From: Nectonema munidae
Lineage: Eukaryota > Nematomorpha > Nectonematoida > Nectonematidae
NCBI GenBank assembly: GCA_030549495.1
Contig: JAUIRK010001006.1
Coordinates: forward strand, 417,501 to 481,500
Direction of reading: 5' to 3'
Length of the DNA: 64,000 nt
Shown piece by piece: positions 46,401-55,228 of the stretch. Below the pieces are notes generated by a model. It searched no databases and was not told where the DNA came from. It saw nothing but the letters and a program-made list of their open reading frames with translations. The first letter of the stretch is position 1, and every line of letters starts with the position of its first letter. The position numbers and the translations under genes were made by a program.

Positions 46401-48920
46401 CTAATTATTTTTAAAAAATTTTTATAATAAATTTAAAAACTTTATTTGATTAAAAATATTCTTCAATTGATTTTTAGAAACAAAATTGCTTGTGTCAATT
46501 TTTCTTGTGTAACAGCCCTTTGATCCGACAAAACCTATTATTACTATTCTTCAAAGGTAGCTCTTTGATCCGACAAAACCTATAATTTCCTCATCTTCTG
46601 TGATGCAAAATTTCTTCAATGAGCAAATACTCGTTTCTGCAAACTCAGTTTTGCCATTTTCATTCAAACACTTCATCATACAGAGCGTGTTAGCAACATT
46701 ATCAGTGATGATGCAAACTACACGATCCTTTGTATTCTTTTAAAACATTTTCAAGTAGTTTTTGGAATGTCTACTAGAATGATTGGCTTCTGTATTTCTT
46801 ATAGCTAAAGTTTTAGTTGGAATTTGTCCTTCTTCAATAAATCCAACGTTTACTGCAAAATAATGAACACGAGGGCGTGTACACTCTGTACTACAGCCGC
46901 TTGACTAAGGAATCCTCAAGGCGTTCAAGAGCCGTTATAGAACAAAACTGATGGGAAGTGTCCTCGCAAAAATAGACGATGTATCCTCCCTCAGCCGATT
47001 TAATGAAACGAGTTACTGTTTTTGATGCAGTATTTGGATAGCAGCTGCATGATGAGAATGACCGATACAGCAATCACAAGGTGCTTCAAGCGCTGTGCTT
47101 AAGGAGATAGATTAAGAGTTAAGATGCGAAAGAGCTAGCAATTAGATGTATCGGATATACGCAAAAATTTGTACATCGTCTTAACATCCTCATCCCAGGA
47201 TCATTTAACTTTCAACATACGCAATAACATACGCCTCCGCGATTTTCAAACGTTTTTATTTTTTCTATATACGACAAAGTTTTTTGGGAATCTTTCAATT
47301 TTCATGATAATATAAATACAATAAGTCTTTATGATAACACATATGGTACATTGGCATCTTTTCTCTAAATTTTTAAGAAGTAAAAAACTTGGTTTGCTTA
47401 GAATAGCGATTATGATATCCGCATCCGCTAAAAAATTAGTCCTGACATACGCATCCGTGCATGCAAAAGATTTCACATCAGACACACCTCCACTTCAATT
47501 ATAGATTTGTTCCAATTTATAGGGTACAATTGTTCAAATGCAAATTCTTGTCACTTACATTACAAATCTTGCTAAGAAAATGTTTTTAATTATAGATGAA
47601 TCTTTTTTTGTAAATAAGTTTTATGTAAATGTTTTGGTTTGCGATCTAAATTTACCAAGGAAAGCGCATTTGATTGAAAAAATAACTCAAATAGTTGACG
47701 ATAAAATAAAGTATTTAGAAATAGAAAGAGAAACTGGTGTACTTCTCATAAGAGATGCCGCAGCAGCTGCTTACATGAAAAAAGCTAGAAAACGCTAAAA
47801 ATTTAGTATCCATGTTTTTTGTGTTGCATGCACAATCGCTGATTGAATGTCAGATCGAAGTGTGAGAATGCAGATCATTTAAAGCGGGTGCACGTTTTAT
47901 CGGTTTAGCACCGATTTTCACGTATCGTAACTCACCCTGGTTAAAATGAGTGACATCTCGGATGCAATTCAGATATTTAAAAAAAGACGATTCAGATTAA
48001 TCGTAACATCACTAATTGGAATTATGAGTCGACTTTTTGAGTATTTGTAAGATCATTTTTGCACGGAATTTTTAATAGATAAAATATACAAATAATGATT
48101 TTGAATAAATTAAAAAAGAAAATAATCAGAAATTTTTATTAATGAAAAAAATAATTATTTTAAGATGGTATTTATAATGAATTAATTTAATTAATATAAA
48201 TAAATTTCAATGATCAAAAGATTCTAAAGAAAAAAAATTTTAGCTGTGGCCGAAAACATTTGCACCCTACTGTATATATCATAATGGTTCTAACTCTTCA
48301 GTATTCGGCATTTTCTTCGGTGTTCCTCAAGAATGAATCCTTGGTCCTTTCTTATTCCTCCTCTATCTTATTCGATATGCTTATTGCTTTATATAACAAA
48401 TATAAGTCAATTTTCAATGCGAGTGATATCGCTCTCATTTTTAATATACATTACATTTTTCTACCTCTTCTTTAACATACACTAATAAAATAACTCACTA
48501 AATTGCATTTCTGAGTGCAGTTCGAATAACTTCTTAATCTTGGTCCTTAAAGGCCTAAGCTACAGTTTTTGAAAACTCAACTTTTATACTCTCTGATATC
48601 TTATTCTATGAGTTTTTATAACTTAGAGCAGACACTTTTATTTTATGAGACATCGGTGCCACAAAACGTTAGAAAGAGACAGCTGTACATCTAAATAGAG
48701 GATATAAAAGAATTTTACTATTAACTGCAATCCATTCATTGATATCCTCACCTTCAGGCAATATGACAGCAAGCTTCAAGTCGGCATTGCCAATTGTGGT
48801 TATATCGGAGATAGGCGTGTCAACTTTTTCCGGGATAAAGGGATCTTGTTCCAAAGTTTTTTCTGCTGATCTGCGAGGCTTTATGGTTTTATTCGCCTTA
48901 CTACACAAAAACAAAATCAT
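34294..48920 (-). CDS. MOB1-type kinase activator (Mats/MOB1-like), four coding exons
   Basis: The exons are 48920-48719, 45037-44810, 36347-36237 and 34421-34294. All introns are GT-AG and phase 1, and the joined frame gives 222 residues (human MOB1A has 216). MOB1 is a zinc-binding scaffold that activates NDR/LATS kinases in the Hippo and mitotic-exit pathways. Zinc ligands are at Cys86, Cys91, His168 and His173 (human 79, 84, 161, 166). The phosphopeptide-groove residues Lys160, Arg161 and Arg164 are kept. So is the kinase-contacting PEGEDINEW block with Glu58, Glu62 and Trp63. The Hippo phosphosite Thr12 is conserved. Residues 18-47 differ from canonical MOB1 and carry a net insertion of about 7, so this may be a lineage-specific paralog. 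The start at 48920 gives an N-terminus of the same length as human MOB1, although an acceptor-like TTTTTGTGTAG just inside it allows an alternative upstream exon. Confidence 0.9.
34422..36236 (-). other. MOB1 intron 3 (1.8 kb)
   Basis: AT-rich. It holds a possible tRNA-like SINE at 35641-35705. Otherwise nothing was recognised. Confidence 0.7.
35641..35705 (+). repeat. Possible tRNA-derived SINE fragment
   Basis: A B-box-like GGGTTCAAATGCC at 35685-35697 is preceded by a weak A-box-like GAGTAGTAATTAGCA (from about 35636). The boxes are at tRNA-like spacing but both depart from the consensus. Confidence 0.3.
36237..36347 (-). CDS. MOB1-like exon 3
   Basis: The acceptor is CACTTATAG|GTATTC and the donor CTAG|GTATGC. 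It encodes IPFPKNFQFVAKTILKRLFR then VYAHLYHQHIHQIIKL, with the H-x4-H zinc ligands and the basic phosphopeptide pocket. Confidence 0.93.
38557..38990 (-). other. Unrecognised reading frames within MOB1 intron 2
   Basis: Two overlapping minus-strand frames. The second includes a TRQQRRNEHASVPDEKINKL segment and an ITRFLLYPIVLPV segment. Their composition looks protein-like and could be part of a hAT transposase linker, but no diagnostic motif is present. They are not needed for the MOB1 reading frame. Confidence 0.2.
40044..40800 (-). mobile_element. pogo/Tigger transposon, 3' half
   Basis: The outer end CAGTAAAATCTCGTTATGCC at 40044 follows a TA dinucleotide and matches the Tigger terminus form (CAGT-x-x-A-CTCGTTAT). 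Inside, the minus strand gives the C-terminal part of a pogo-type DDE transposase: IASFIALDALHLLQRSW, SNIISN (one stop) FKHAGFS, then a TDAPLTDEVIVFTV block and an acidic tail. The N-terminal half and the other terminus were not found. The sequence is cut near 40801 where a hAT element begins. Confidence 0.75.
40802..42653 (+). mobile_element. hAT element (ZBED5-like), internally decayed
   Basis: The left end CCGGGGTTCTCAAAGTG and the right end inverted CAGGGGTTCTCAAATTC match over the first 14 bases except one. The body encodes a BED-type zinc finger (ALCVECRTVLSNRS then KLKRHLETKY), then ASYKVNFRIAHKDEAHIIRE, MLLLHTEVGWLSRGKEVLAR, EIELWINLSKEFPEISLQIL, PPTYLCEKRV, KTKYRNRINADD and a final EQRMHPSH stop near 42497. 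These follow the ZBED5-type order. Frame changes and a missing central block show that the copy is dead. No 8-bp duplication was found at its ends. Confidence 0.85.
42809..43075 (+). pseudogene. Fragment of a recurrent arthropod repeat protein, superfamily not named
   Basis: The frame reads FTPLVTHDPLEWRLFILHNT, NKYLSLPLALLSIQKKENYD and MLAFLFCLQGFPVIV. From memory this matches a repeat-encoded protein common in arthropod and cnidarian genomes with the pattern HxPxEWRLFI...LHNGN-YPSIP-HS...KENY...C-DLK-LLLGLQ-GYTK. An internal deletion is visible between EWRLFI and LHNT. I cannot assign its transposon superfamily. Confidence 0.5.
43641..43700 (+). repeat. Terminus of the composite-repeat family, copy 3
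   Basis: CAGGGGCACATCCTCAACAT followed by TTGGGAGCGAA and then TTTTCAAAAT matches the inverted right end of the repeat at 17308 (CAGGGGCGCACATCCTCAAA, GGGGGCGAA, TTTTCAAAAT). Only the first 60 or so bases can be aligned by eye. Confidence 0.6.
44810..45037 (-). CDS. MOB1-like exon 2
   Basis: The acceptor is TTTTTTAAG|CTGTAG and the donor AATAG|GTCTAT. It encodes TVDFFNQISMLFGTLTEFCT through CSAPQYIQYLIDWVQDQLDD to FPSKIG, nearly identical to canonical MOB1 over this stretch. It includes the C-x4-C zinc ligands. Confidence 0.93.
46540..47075 (-). mobile_element. hAT transposase core fragment
   Basis: The minus strand reads RVVCIITDNVANTLCMMKCL followed by NENGKTEFAE. This is the hAT core block around the second catalytic Asp (V-x-D-N-A-x-N). 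Upstream frames to 47075 are consistent with the preceding region but decayed. Confidence 0.65.
47538..47798 (+). mobile_element. hAT-like transposase core fragment
   Basis: A single open frame reads VTYITNLAKKMFLIIDESFF, YVNVLVCDLNLPRKAHLIEK and DDKIKYLEIERETGVLLIRD with AAAAAYM after it. It follows the pattern of a transposase-derived protein seen in many arthropod genomes (F-I-L-DEST...NVLVGD...E...VDD-I-KLNIER-N-LLL-TDAA). Both acidic positions are present. Confidence 0.55.
48300..48460 (+). mobile_element. Short LINE reverse transcriptase fragment
   Basis: One frame reads GVPQE, a stop, then ILGPFLFLLYL, the reverse transcriptase GVPQGSILGPFLF motif. About 35 codons later the other frame has SDIALIF, the remnant of the catalytic (F/Y)ADD box with one Asp lost. 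It lies in MOB1 intron 1. Confidence 0.65.
48719..48920 (-). CDS. MOB1-like exon 1
   Basis: It encodes residues 1-67 plus one base, from MILFLCSKANKTIKPRRS to LPEGEDINEWIAVN. The donor is AATA|GTAAAA. Human MOB1 starts MSFLFSSRSSKTFKPKK, and the two align without a gap over the first 17 residues. Confidence 0.85.
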
Positions 48921-49030
48921 TCAATTATGCAAACACGAAGAAACTCTTAATCCAATCTATAATATATATACTATATTATATATAATAATTAAAGTGAAGC
49001 GGGAAAAAAATTAGTAAAAACACTTTCTAT
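48921..49030 (-). promoter_or_regulatory. Upstream region of the MOB1 gene with TATA-like tracts
   Basis: On the minus strand, 40-70 bases before the ATG, there is an alternating TA tract (48960-48985). It may be part of the promoter or just low-complexity sequence. No other element was recognised. Confidence 0.25.
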
Positions 49031-49273
49031 ACTTCTTGAAAGAAAAGAAGTATGACGAAAAATATAAAATAGTATATCTCCTCAAAGGAATAGTACACTT
49101 ACCAAGGCCCCACAAGTTACTATTATACATTTTTCCTTTTGATCATGATTTCTTATTTCACGTGTTCATCTGTAAAAATAATTATATTGCGTTCATTTTT
49201 CAATTCTTTCTTTTTTCACCTTTTTATCGTGTGTAAATGTGGATTTTTCTAAATGTTAAAGACAGAGTGTGTA

Positions 49274-50755
49274 TTACTTGAGTAAATTTATAAATATTTC
49301 TGGAGTAATAAAAATCTGCAAATTAGCTAAATTCCTGAAATGTTGCAAAACACCGATCCAAAAATCTTCGGAAATTCCATTATCTTTGAAAGGAGCTTTT
49401 GGATTCCAATTAGCTAAAATCATTTTTCTGTACTCTTCTTCAATAGTACTGATACTATTATCATCTAAGAGATATAAAAAAGGTACATTTTGGAAGTCAT
49501 GTAGAGAAAATTGGCTTAACATTTTTAGGATTTAATTTAGATAAACCTTTGAATATATTTTTCGTTAAAGGAAGTCAAGTTTTGACTAAGTTTACTCTAG
49601 CATGTTAAAAAATCTTTCTTTAAGAATTTTAATTTCTGTAAAGGTTTCTGTTTTTTCATTTTAATGTAAAATTTTATCACATTCCTTCAAAATTTGATAC
49701 CATAATCGATCACTATTTTCTTGTTTCCATTGAAGTCATAAATCCTATTTCGAAGACTTTCATAATGTAAAAACAATTCTCCATACACTTTATGAGGGTC
49801 AGGTTTCGTTTGCTGAAAAAACTATTTAATTTTTCAAATTCTTGTATGATGGCAGTTGCAAAAACAAAATATAAGTAGTTTTTTGTGGTCCAGCATCATT
49901 TCTTTCAAAAGCCTTACTTTGTATCTAGTATCGAAACTAGTTTGAATTGTCTCAGCATTAATAAAATAAGCCTTCCAATTATCTATCAAAAATCCAATGT
50001 TTGAAGGGAGTTTAGAAACTGCTTTTTGAATACAAAGCGCTAGGGAATGGCATGTACATTTCATCAGATGCAAAACCAATACAGTTTAAAAGGTTTTGAC
50101 GACATTTCTCAATTTCGTCAATTATCAAATTGAATAAGTTTTCTCCTGTTGTTTCCTGAAAGAAGATTAAACCTAAAAAACAGTTTGAATTTTTTCCTTC
50201 TTTTCATTGAAATATCTGACTAAAATACATACGTTTTTATGAGTAGATATATCAGTTGACTCATATCTACAATAATCGAAACTTCGTATTTCAAAAATCA
50301 TCAACAAATTCAGATTTTAAAGCTGGCGAAATAATATTCTTAATTGAGCATGAACGTTTAGTTTTATGTCGATTTATAAGACCTAGTGTACTTCCTTCTC
50401 CATATGAATCTTTATTCCACTCAAATAATCAATTGTACGTATTGCACAATGACAAGCCATATTTACAGCCAATTTAAGTTCAACTGCTTTAACTTTATTA
50501 TTTTTTTGAAACTCTTTTCATATTCAATTGTGTTTGGTTTTGAGGCAAAACTTTTGTTTTGTTTCTCGGAATTTTGATGATTCAAAAGATTGCTGAGCAA
50601 TTTTTAATTTTTGGTGCAACTGAACAGTGGCACAATTTACGAAACGCTCCTTGAGATCCATCTTCAGCTTTTTTACAACATAGAAAAGTTTTTTCCCAAT
50701 TTGAATTATATTTACGATTGCTATCGTGAGATGGTTTCCATTTTTTGGAAGACAT
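49274..50755 (-). mobile_element. hAT transposase with BED-like N-terminus and DUF4371-type core
   Basis: The minus-strand ATG at 50755-50753 starts MSSKKWKPSHDSNRKYNSNW, a KY-x-x-x-W-E-x-x-F start usual for this hAT group, and continues with a decayed C-x-x-C finger. At 50079-49834 LMKCTCHSLALCIQKAVSKL matches the KC-CHSLHLC block of DUF4371-type hAT proteins. At 49522-49274 STIEEEYRKMILANWNPKAP matches the (I/D)EEWR segment. Frames between these change several times. The C-terminal dimerisation block was not seen. Confidence 0.75.
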
Positions 50756-51313
50756 GAAATCTGAACTTAATTACAATAACAATAGAGTAAAGCACTTGAA
50801 TAACTGGATATAACAAAGTTAAAAAGTTTAGTTGATGACTAAATATTATTAAAAAATGACAAAATTTGAAAAAAAAAGAGAGGCAATTAAAACTGTTTGT
50901 GAAGGCAATGATAAGTATAGCTCGGTGATCACTGTTTTAAATTGAAAAACACTTATAAAAAATGTGATTAAAATATAAAAGCCAAGTAAAATTTTTTACC
51001 ATTTTATTTTTTTGAAAATAAATGAAAATTAAAAAATTTCCAGCAAAATTGTCCTTGACTGTAAGTTTGTAAAAAGAAGCTAAAAAATTAATAAGCCAGA
51101 ATTAATTTATCAAGGCCACAAAAGACAAATTCAGGTTTTTGGCTTTAAAAAGCAAATCGGCAACTCTGCCCTAGATATCATTTTTTAAACAAGTGATGGT
51201 CAACCTATAAAACTATTAACATTAAAATGGAAAAATAAATCTGTCTTATTATTATTTTATTATGACAACATTAGTTACAATAAATTTTCGACAATTATCA
51301 CACATACACTTTT
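50756..51313. other. AT-rich spacer
   Basis: No gene. GGCAACTCTG near 51162-51171 could be the outer end of the neighbouring hAT (inverted CAGAGTTGCC), but no partner was found. Confidence 0.4.
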
Positions 51314-53702
51314 CCCTCGCATGGCCATCCAGGGCCGCAGAGGCGAAGGCGTTACAAAAATATAGTAATAACCTAATATATTATGATTTTCATAATTCCC
51401 TGAATCAAAACAAATGTCCTTTTTGCCCAAGTAAAATGAGCTTATATATTTATAAAATATATTTTCTAAAAGAAATTATTTTCAAAGTGATGCAAACTTT
51501 ATTTTATAAAATATTAAAACAAGAGTCACATATGTTCTTTTTATGTCCATTGCATACGTTATTATGGCGCTTAGAACATACTTGGAAAATTCTTATGATT
51601 TTAGTTGAATAACATATTACACAGTTACCTGTAGTAGGTTGGGATGTACTAGGGTACCTTTTGATATCCATAAATTTGAAGCAAAGTTCTTACTTTACTT
51701 GGTATACTCAAACTTTGTGCATGAATTTTCATAAAATCTTCAGAAAGAAACAAAGAAAGATTTTTGATGCATTCTTTTCTAACACTTTCTTTGATAGTAT
51801 ATTAAGTACTATTCTATAACACTATAACAGAAGTGTTGAGAGCAGCCATATCAAGATAGCTACAGAATACAGCCATCGGCCAACGTCTGAGGTTTTGTAT
51901 ATGGTATAAGCACGCATCATCTGATTAGATTTATCAACACCTGATTTGAAACTGTTGTAGCACAACATTGATTCCGGTTTATGTTTTGATCCCATCGTTT
52001 AAAGAGCTGCTTTTTTTATTTGTCGTTACGTGATTCTTTGGAATAGAGTCAACAAGGGAGGCACAAGTGGAGTACAAAGTCCTGGTATCATACTCTGCCA
52101 ATCGCAAACTCTTTAGATGTTGAATTTTGAAAATTGGAGAAACACACCGTTTGTTTGAAGTCAGTGTGCCTAAAACTGATAAGTTGCGCTCCTTACTCCA
52201 TACGCATAACTCGTGATCCATGAAAAAGCGATCACATATTATTCCAGTACCTTTCGGCACCTTGGATAAATTCACAGCTCTTTTGACGATTTCGCATCCT
52301 GAGAAGTAAGATCTTTCATGTAGGTGTGAAGCGTATAATTCAGGACACATAACGTAATATGTTCAAGCATCATCCAAATGATAAAACTTTATCCCCATTT
52401 AGCAGGCTTACTGGGATCGTACACCTTTATTGGGCAATTTCCTCGAAATCTCAAAAGTTATCTGTCAAAGCAAACATAACCTTATGGTATCCAGTATCTG
52501 AAAAAAAGTTTTAATTCGTATGCAGTTTACTGATTTTTAGTAAAAATACAAACTTACTTTGAAAAGACTTGTTGGAAATCATCATTGAAATTCTTACTGA
52601 AGCATTTTTATCACTTTGAATGTTTCTTGTAAAAGGATCATGAAAATGCAAAAACCTTGAGATAAACTTAAAATTATTTTTACTGATAGCTGCCTTCACA
52701 AAAAGTGAGCCAATTTTAGGAGAGCAAAGTTTTTCAATATTTATCTTTTGATCGGATTCAATTCCGATAAATAACGACACGTAATATATGCTAAAAAATT
52801 TTCAATGGTAAAACATTCACTGAAAGATAACGAATGATTAGAAACATTAGAAGAGCTTTCAATTTTTCTTTTTAGGTATTGATGTGTTTTGATAAAAACT
52901 TATTGAAGGAGTTTAGGAGTGAAAAAAAGATACCAAATTTTGTACGGGTTGACTTCGTCTTTGGCTTCTAAATTTGGACCATGAGGATGAGAAGTGTTCC
53001 TTATATTTACTGCAGAAGGTCTGCCTCTCGATATTGAAACACGAAAATTGTATGCAGTATCATCTGAAGAAACAGTTCCAACTTCCCAACTTGAAAGCTT
53101 TGAGAAAGAATAAGGAAGAAAATTGAAGCAATAATAAAAAAGATATCTATTCTATCCTATGATGTACAAAAGAAATGGAAAAATCAGCCAAGGTGTTGTG
53201 TGAGAGACTAATGAAAAATCAATATTATATTTTACCGCTTGTGCGTGCGCCTATAAAATATGTGAGATCCAACAACAGACACAAATCGATGCTAGGTTAG
53301 GATATTGCTTTTCATTATCAAGAATAAATGAATATACAGTGATTGCGTTTTAAATCTTCATATAAATGAAAGTGTACGAGAGAGAGATTGTGCTATTTGT
53401 ATTGAACACAGTGAGTGAACCGTTTCAGAACCACTATACACAATGCAATATTTTTTATGTCATAAAAGTTATATCATCAATATCAGATTGAATATAAACA
53501 TTTCATCGCATTTGTTCCGTTTTATATTTCCACACAGATGAAAATATACAATAAAAACATAAACTGCTACAACACAGTGAGAAGTATGCTATTTTCATTG
53601 TTTGGCTATAATAATACTATAAATACTAAAAAGAAATAGCTATGGCCGGCAAGGCCATAAATGGCCTTTATCAGAAGGAAAAATTAAATGGCCATGTGAG
53701 GG
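51314..53702 (-). mobile_element. Second piggyBac transposon, both ends present (2389 bp)
   Basis: The left end CCCTCGCATGGCCAT and the right end inverted CCCTCACATGGCCAT match at 14 of 15 bases. The right end is followed by TTAA (53703-53706), while the left is preceded by TTTT (51310-51313), so one target copy has mutated or the site was imperfect. GGCC-rich subterminal sequence follows at both ends. A piggyBac transposase lies inside on the minus strand. The ends differ completely from the first piggyBac, so they are distinct families. Confidence 0.85.
51640..53110 (-). pseudogene. piggyBac transposase, decayed
   Basis: From the N-terminal side: NIRNTSHPHGPNLEA (near 53000), KIWYLFFTPKLL, then SLFIGIESDQK and IGSLFVKAAISKNNFKFISR at 52780-52600. 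Next is the second catalytic Asp in IICDRFFMDHELCVWSKERN with LSVLGTL at 52260-52180. The third catalytic site is in CYNSFKSGVDKSNQMMRAYT near 51930, where GVD is kept but the usual DQM has become NQM. The region of the first catalytic Asp was not recognised. Several stops and frame changes are present. Confidence 0.8.
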
Positions 53703-53706
53703 TTAA

Positions 53707-54313
53707 TATTATTCTGGTTTCGTGTTCTTTAGAATAAGAAGCTTCCTTTTTGAATTTACAAGGGAAGTGTTTTCTAATAATTTCCTTCTTCCATTTCTCT
53801 TTGCATGCATTCACACCTGTGATGGTGTCTAGGTGATGATGGATACATAAAACGTGTACCAAGATTCCTAATGAAGTTTGTGCGTATGTACTTCAGTTCT
53901 AAAAAGTTTTTAAACCTTTTTCAGTTATTTAATTTTGAAGTAAAATATCTGAAGACTTGCCGCTTGTTTATAAAACATGTATGATGATCGCATTATAGGA
54001 TGTAATGATCATTTGAATTAAAAGAGGGAATGCAGACTTTCGGGTCAAACATCATGCCAAGCTGCTGCTGCGAAATTCCTATATCAAAAATATTTTACAA
54101 AGGATGTTAGAGCTATATAATAATAATAATAATAATCCATTGTTTCAATATGCACAAGCAATGTTTATCACAGTGTCTCCTTGTAGTATTTTTGAGCAAA
54201 CACATGTCGATGATCCACTAGATTTTCTCATCTTCTTCTGTCACAGTGATTCTATTTCTCTTTCTCTCTCCTTCTTTGTTTTTCTCTTTCGCTTTATTCA
54301 ACTCTCTTCTCTC
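53707..54313. other. Spacer with a (TAA)n tract
   Basis: It holds an AT-rich sequence and a short (TAA)n run near 54117-54136. Otherwise nothing was recognised. Confidence 0.4.
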
Positions 54314-54402
54314 CAGTGGCGTAGTTAGGCTGAGGCATGAGGGGCCATGCCCCCCCACCCCCATGTGCTTCACTTAGTTATCACTGCATCTTTCCGTCAT
54401 AA
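54314..54402 (+). mobile_element. hAT terminus fused to an internal transposase fragment
   Basis: CAGTGGCGTAGTTAGGCTGA, then a C-rich stretch, is a hAT left end. At 54368-54402 it passes into 35 bases that match 55843-55877 inside the nearby transposase with two differences. This looks like the start of an internally deleted derivative. Confidence 0.6.
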
Positions 54403-55228
54403 AAAATATCCATTAAATAATGTATTGCCATCAAAATATGCCTGACTACAATTGCTTGAATATCAGCTCATTTTTCATCATCACCATATGCTCCTATGGC
54501 ATGCGCTTATTATCCTGTGATATGACTGTGAGGCAATCAACAGAAGTTTTAATTATACAGTTCACGAAAAAATAGAGTTCGAACTATCTTCAAAATGTAA
54601 GAAACTGAATTTCAAACAATATCAGTCCTCATTTTGATCAAAATATACAGTAATTCTATAAAGATCCTTCATATCACATTGTCAAAACAAAAAGTTGCAT
54701 TAATGAAAATGTCGATCAATTAGTTGTTTTAACTCGGTTATTTAAATTTGAAAATTAGGAAAATCTTTGAAAATTCATAGTTAAATCAGATATAAAAATA
54801 AAGTAAATTATCAATTGTAAAATTTAGTTAATTTAATTTGATGAATATTATAAATGTTTTTTTAGGTACTTTTTTTTCACTTGAGGAAATTTTTTATTAA
54901 CTTTTTGTAAATTGTTCATTCAACTTATTTTTGAGTTAGTATAATTTTATGATAAGCACAAAATAGTCAAAAAAAAACTCTTTTCACTGCATGTTATTTC
55001 AACACAAAGTTTAACATATTCACCGTTTTAAAATTATTTTTTTTATAAAAAATTCTGTTAAAAGCATATTTATCAACATAAATTTTTTTGATAACATCTG
55101 AAGAAATCGATATATCGGGTGATACGAATAATATTAATGTAAGTTATGCCCAAAAGTGAAGTTTTAATATAGAGGAAGTTTGATGTACTATTTTTATCTT
55201 TGAAATTCCCAAAATATAAATTGAACAT
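54403..55228. other. AT-rich sequence before the hAT transposase
   Basis: Probably the 5' non-coding part of the hAT element. No coding was recognised. Confidence 0.4.

Larger units (their letters stand above)
45038..48718 (-). other. MOB1 intron 1 (3.7 kb)
   Basis: It holds two hAT fragments in opposite orientations and a LINE fragment. 45100-46500 shows nothing else that I recognise. Confidence 0.8.

Noticed and set aside
49100-49160. Upstream MOB1 exon ending CCTTG|GTAAGTG
   Set aside because: The donor is strong and an ATG lies before it, but its phase does not match the next exon.
51262-51612. Possible LINE C-terminal knuckle (KCPFC...HMFFLC) on the plus strand
   Set aside because: The segment lies inside the second piggyBac element, antisense to its transposase, so the resemblance is likely chance.
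54104-54328. Plus-strand small protein
   Set aside because: It crosses a (TAA)n run and a transposon end and has low-complexity composition.
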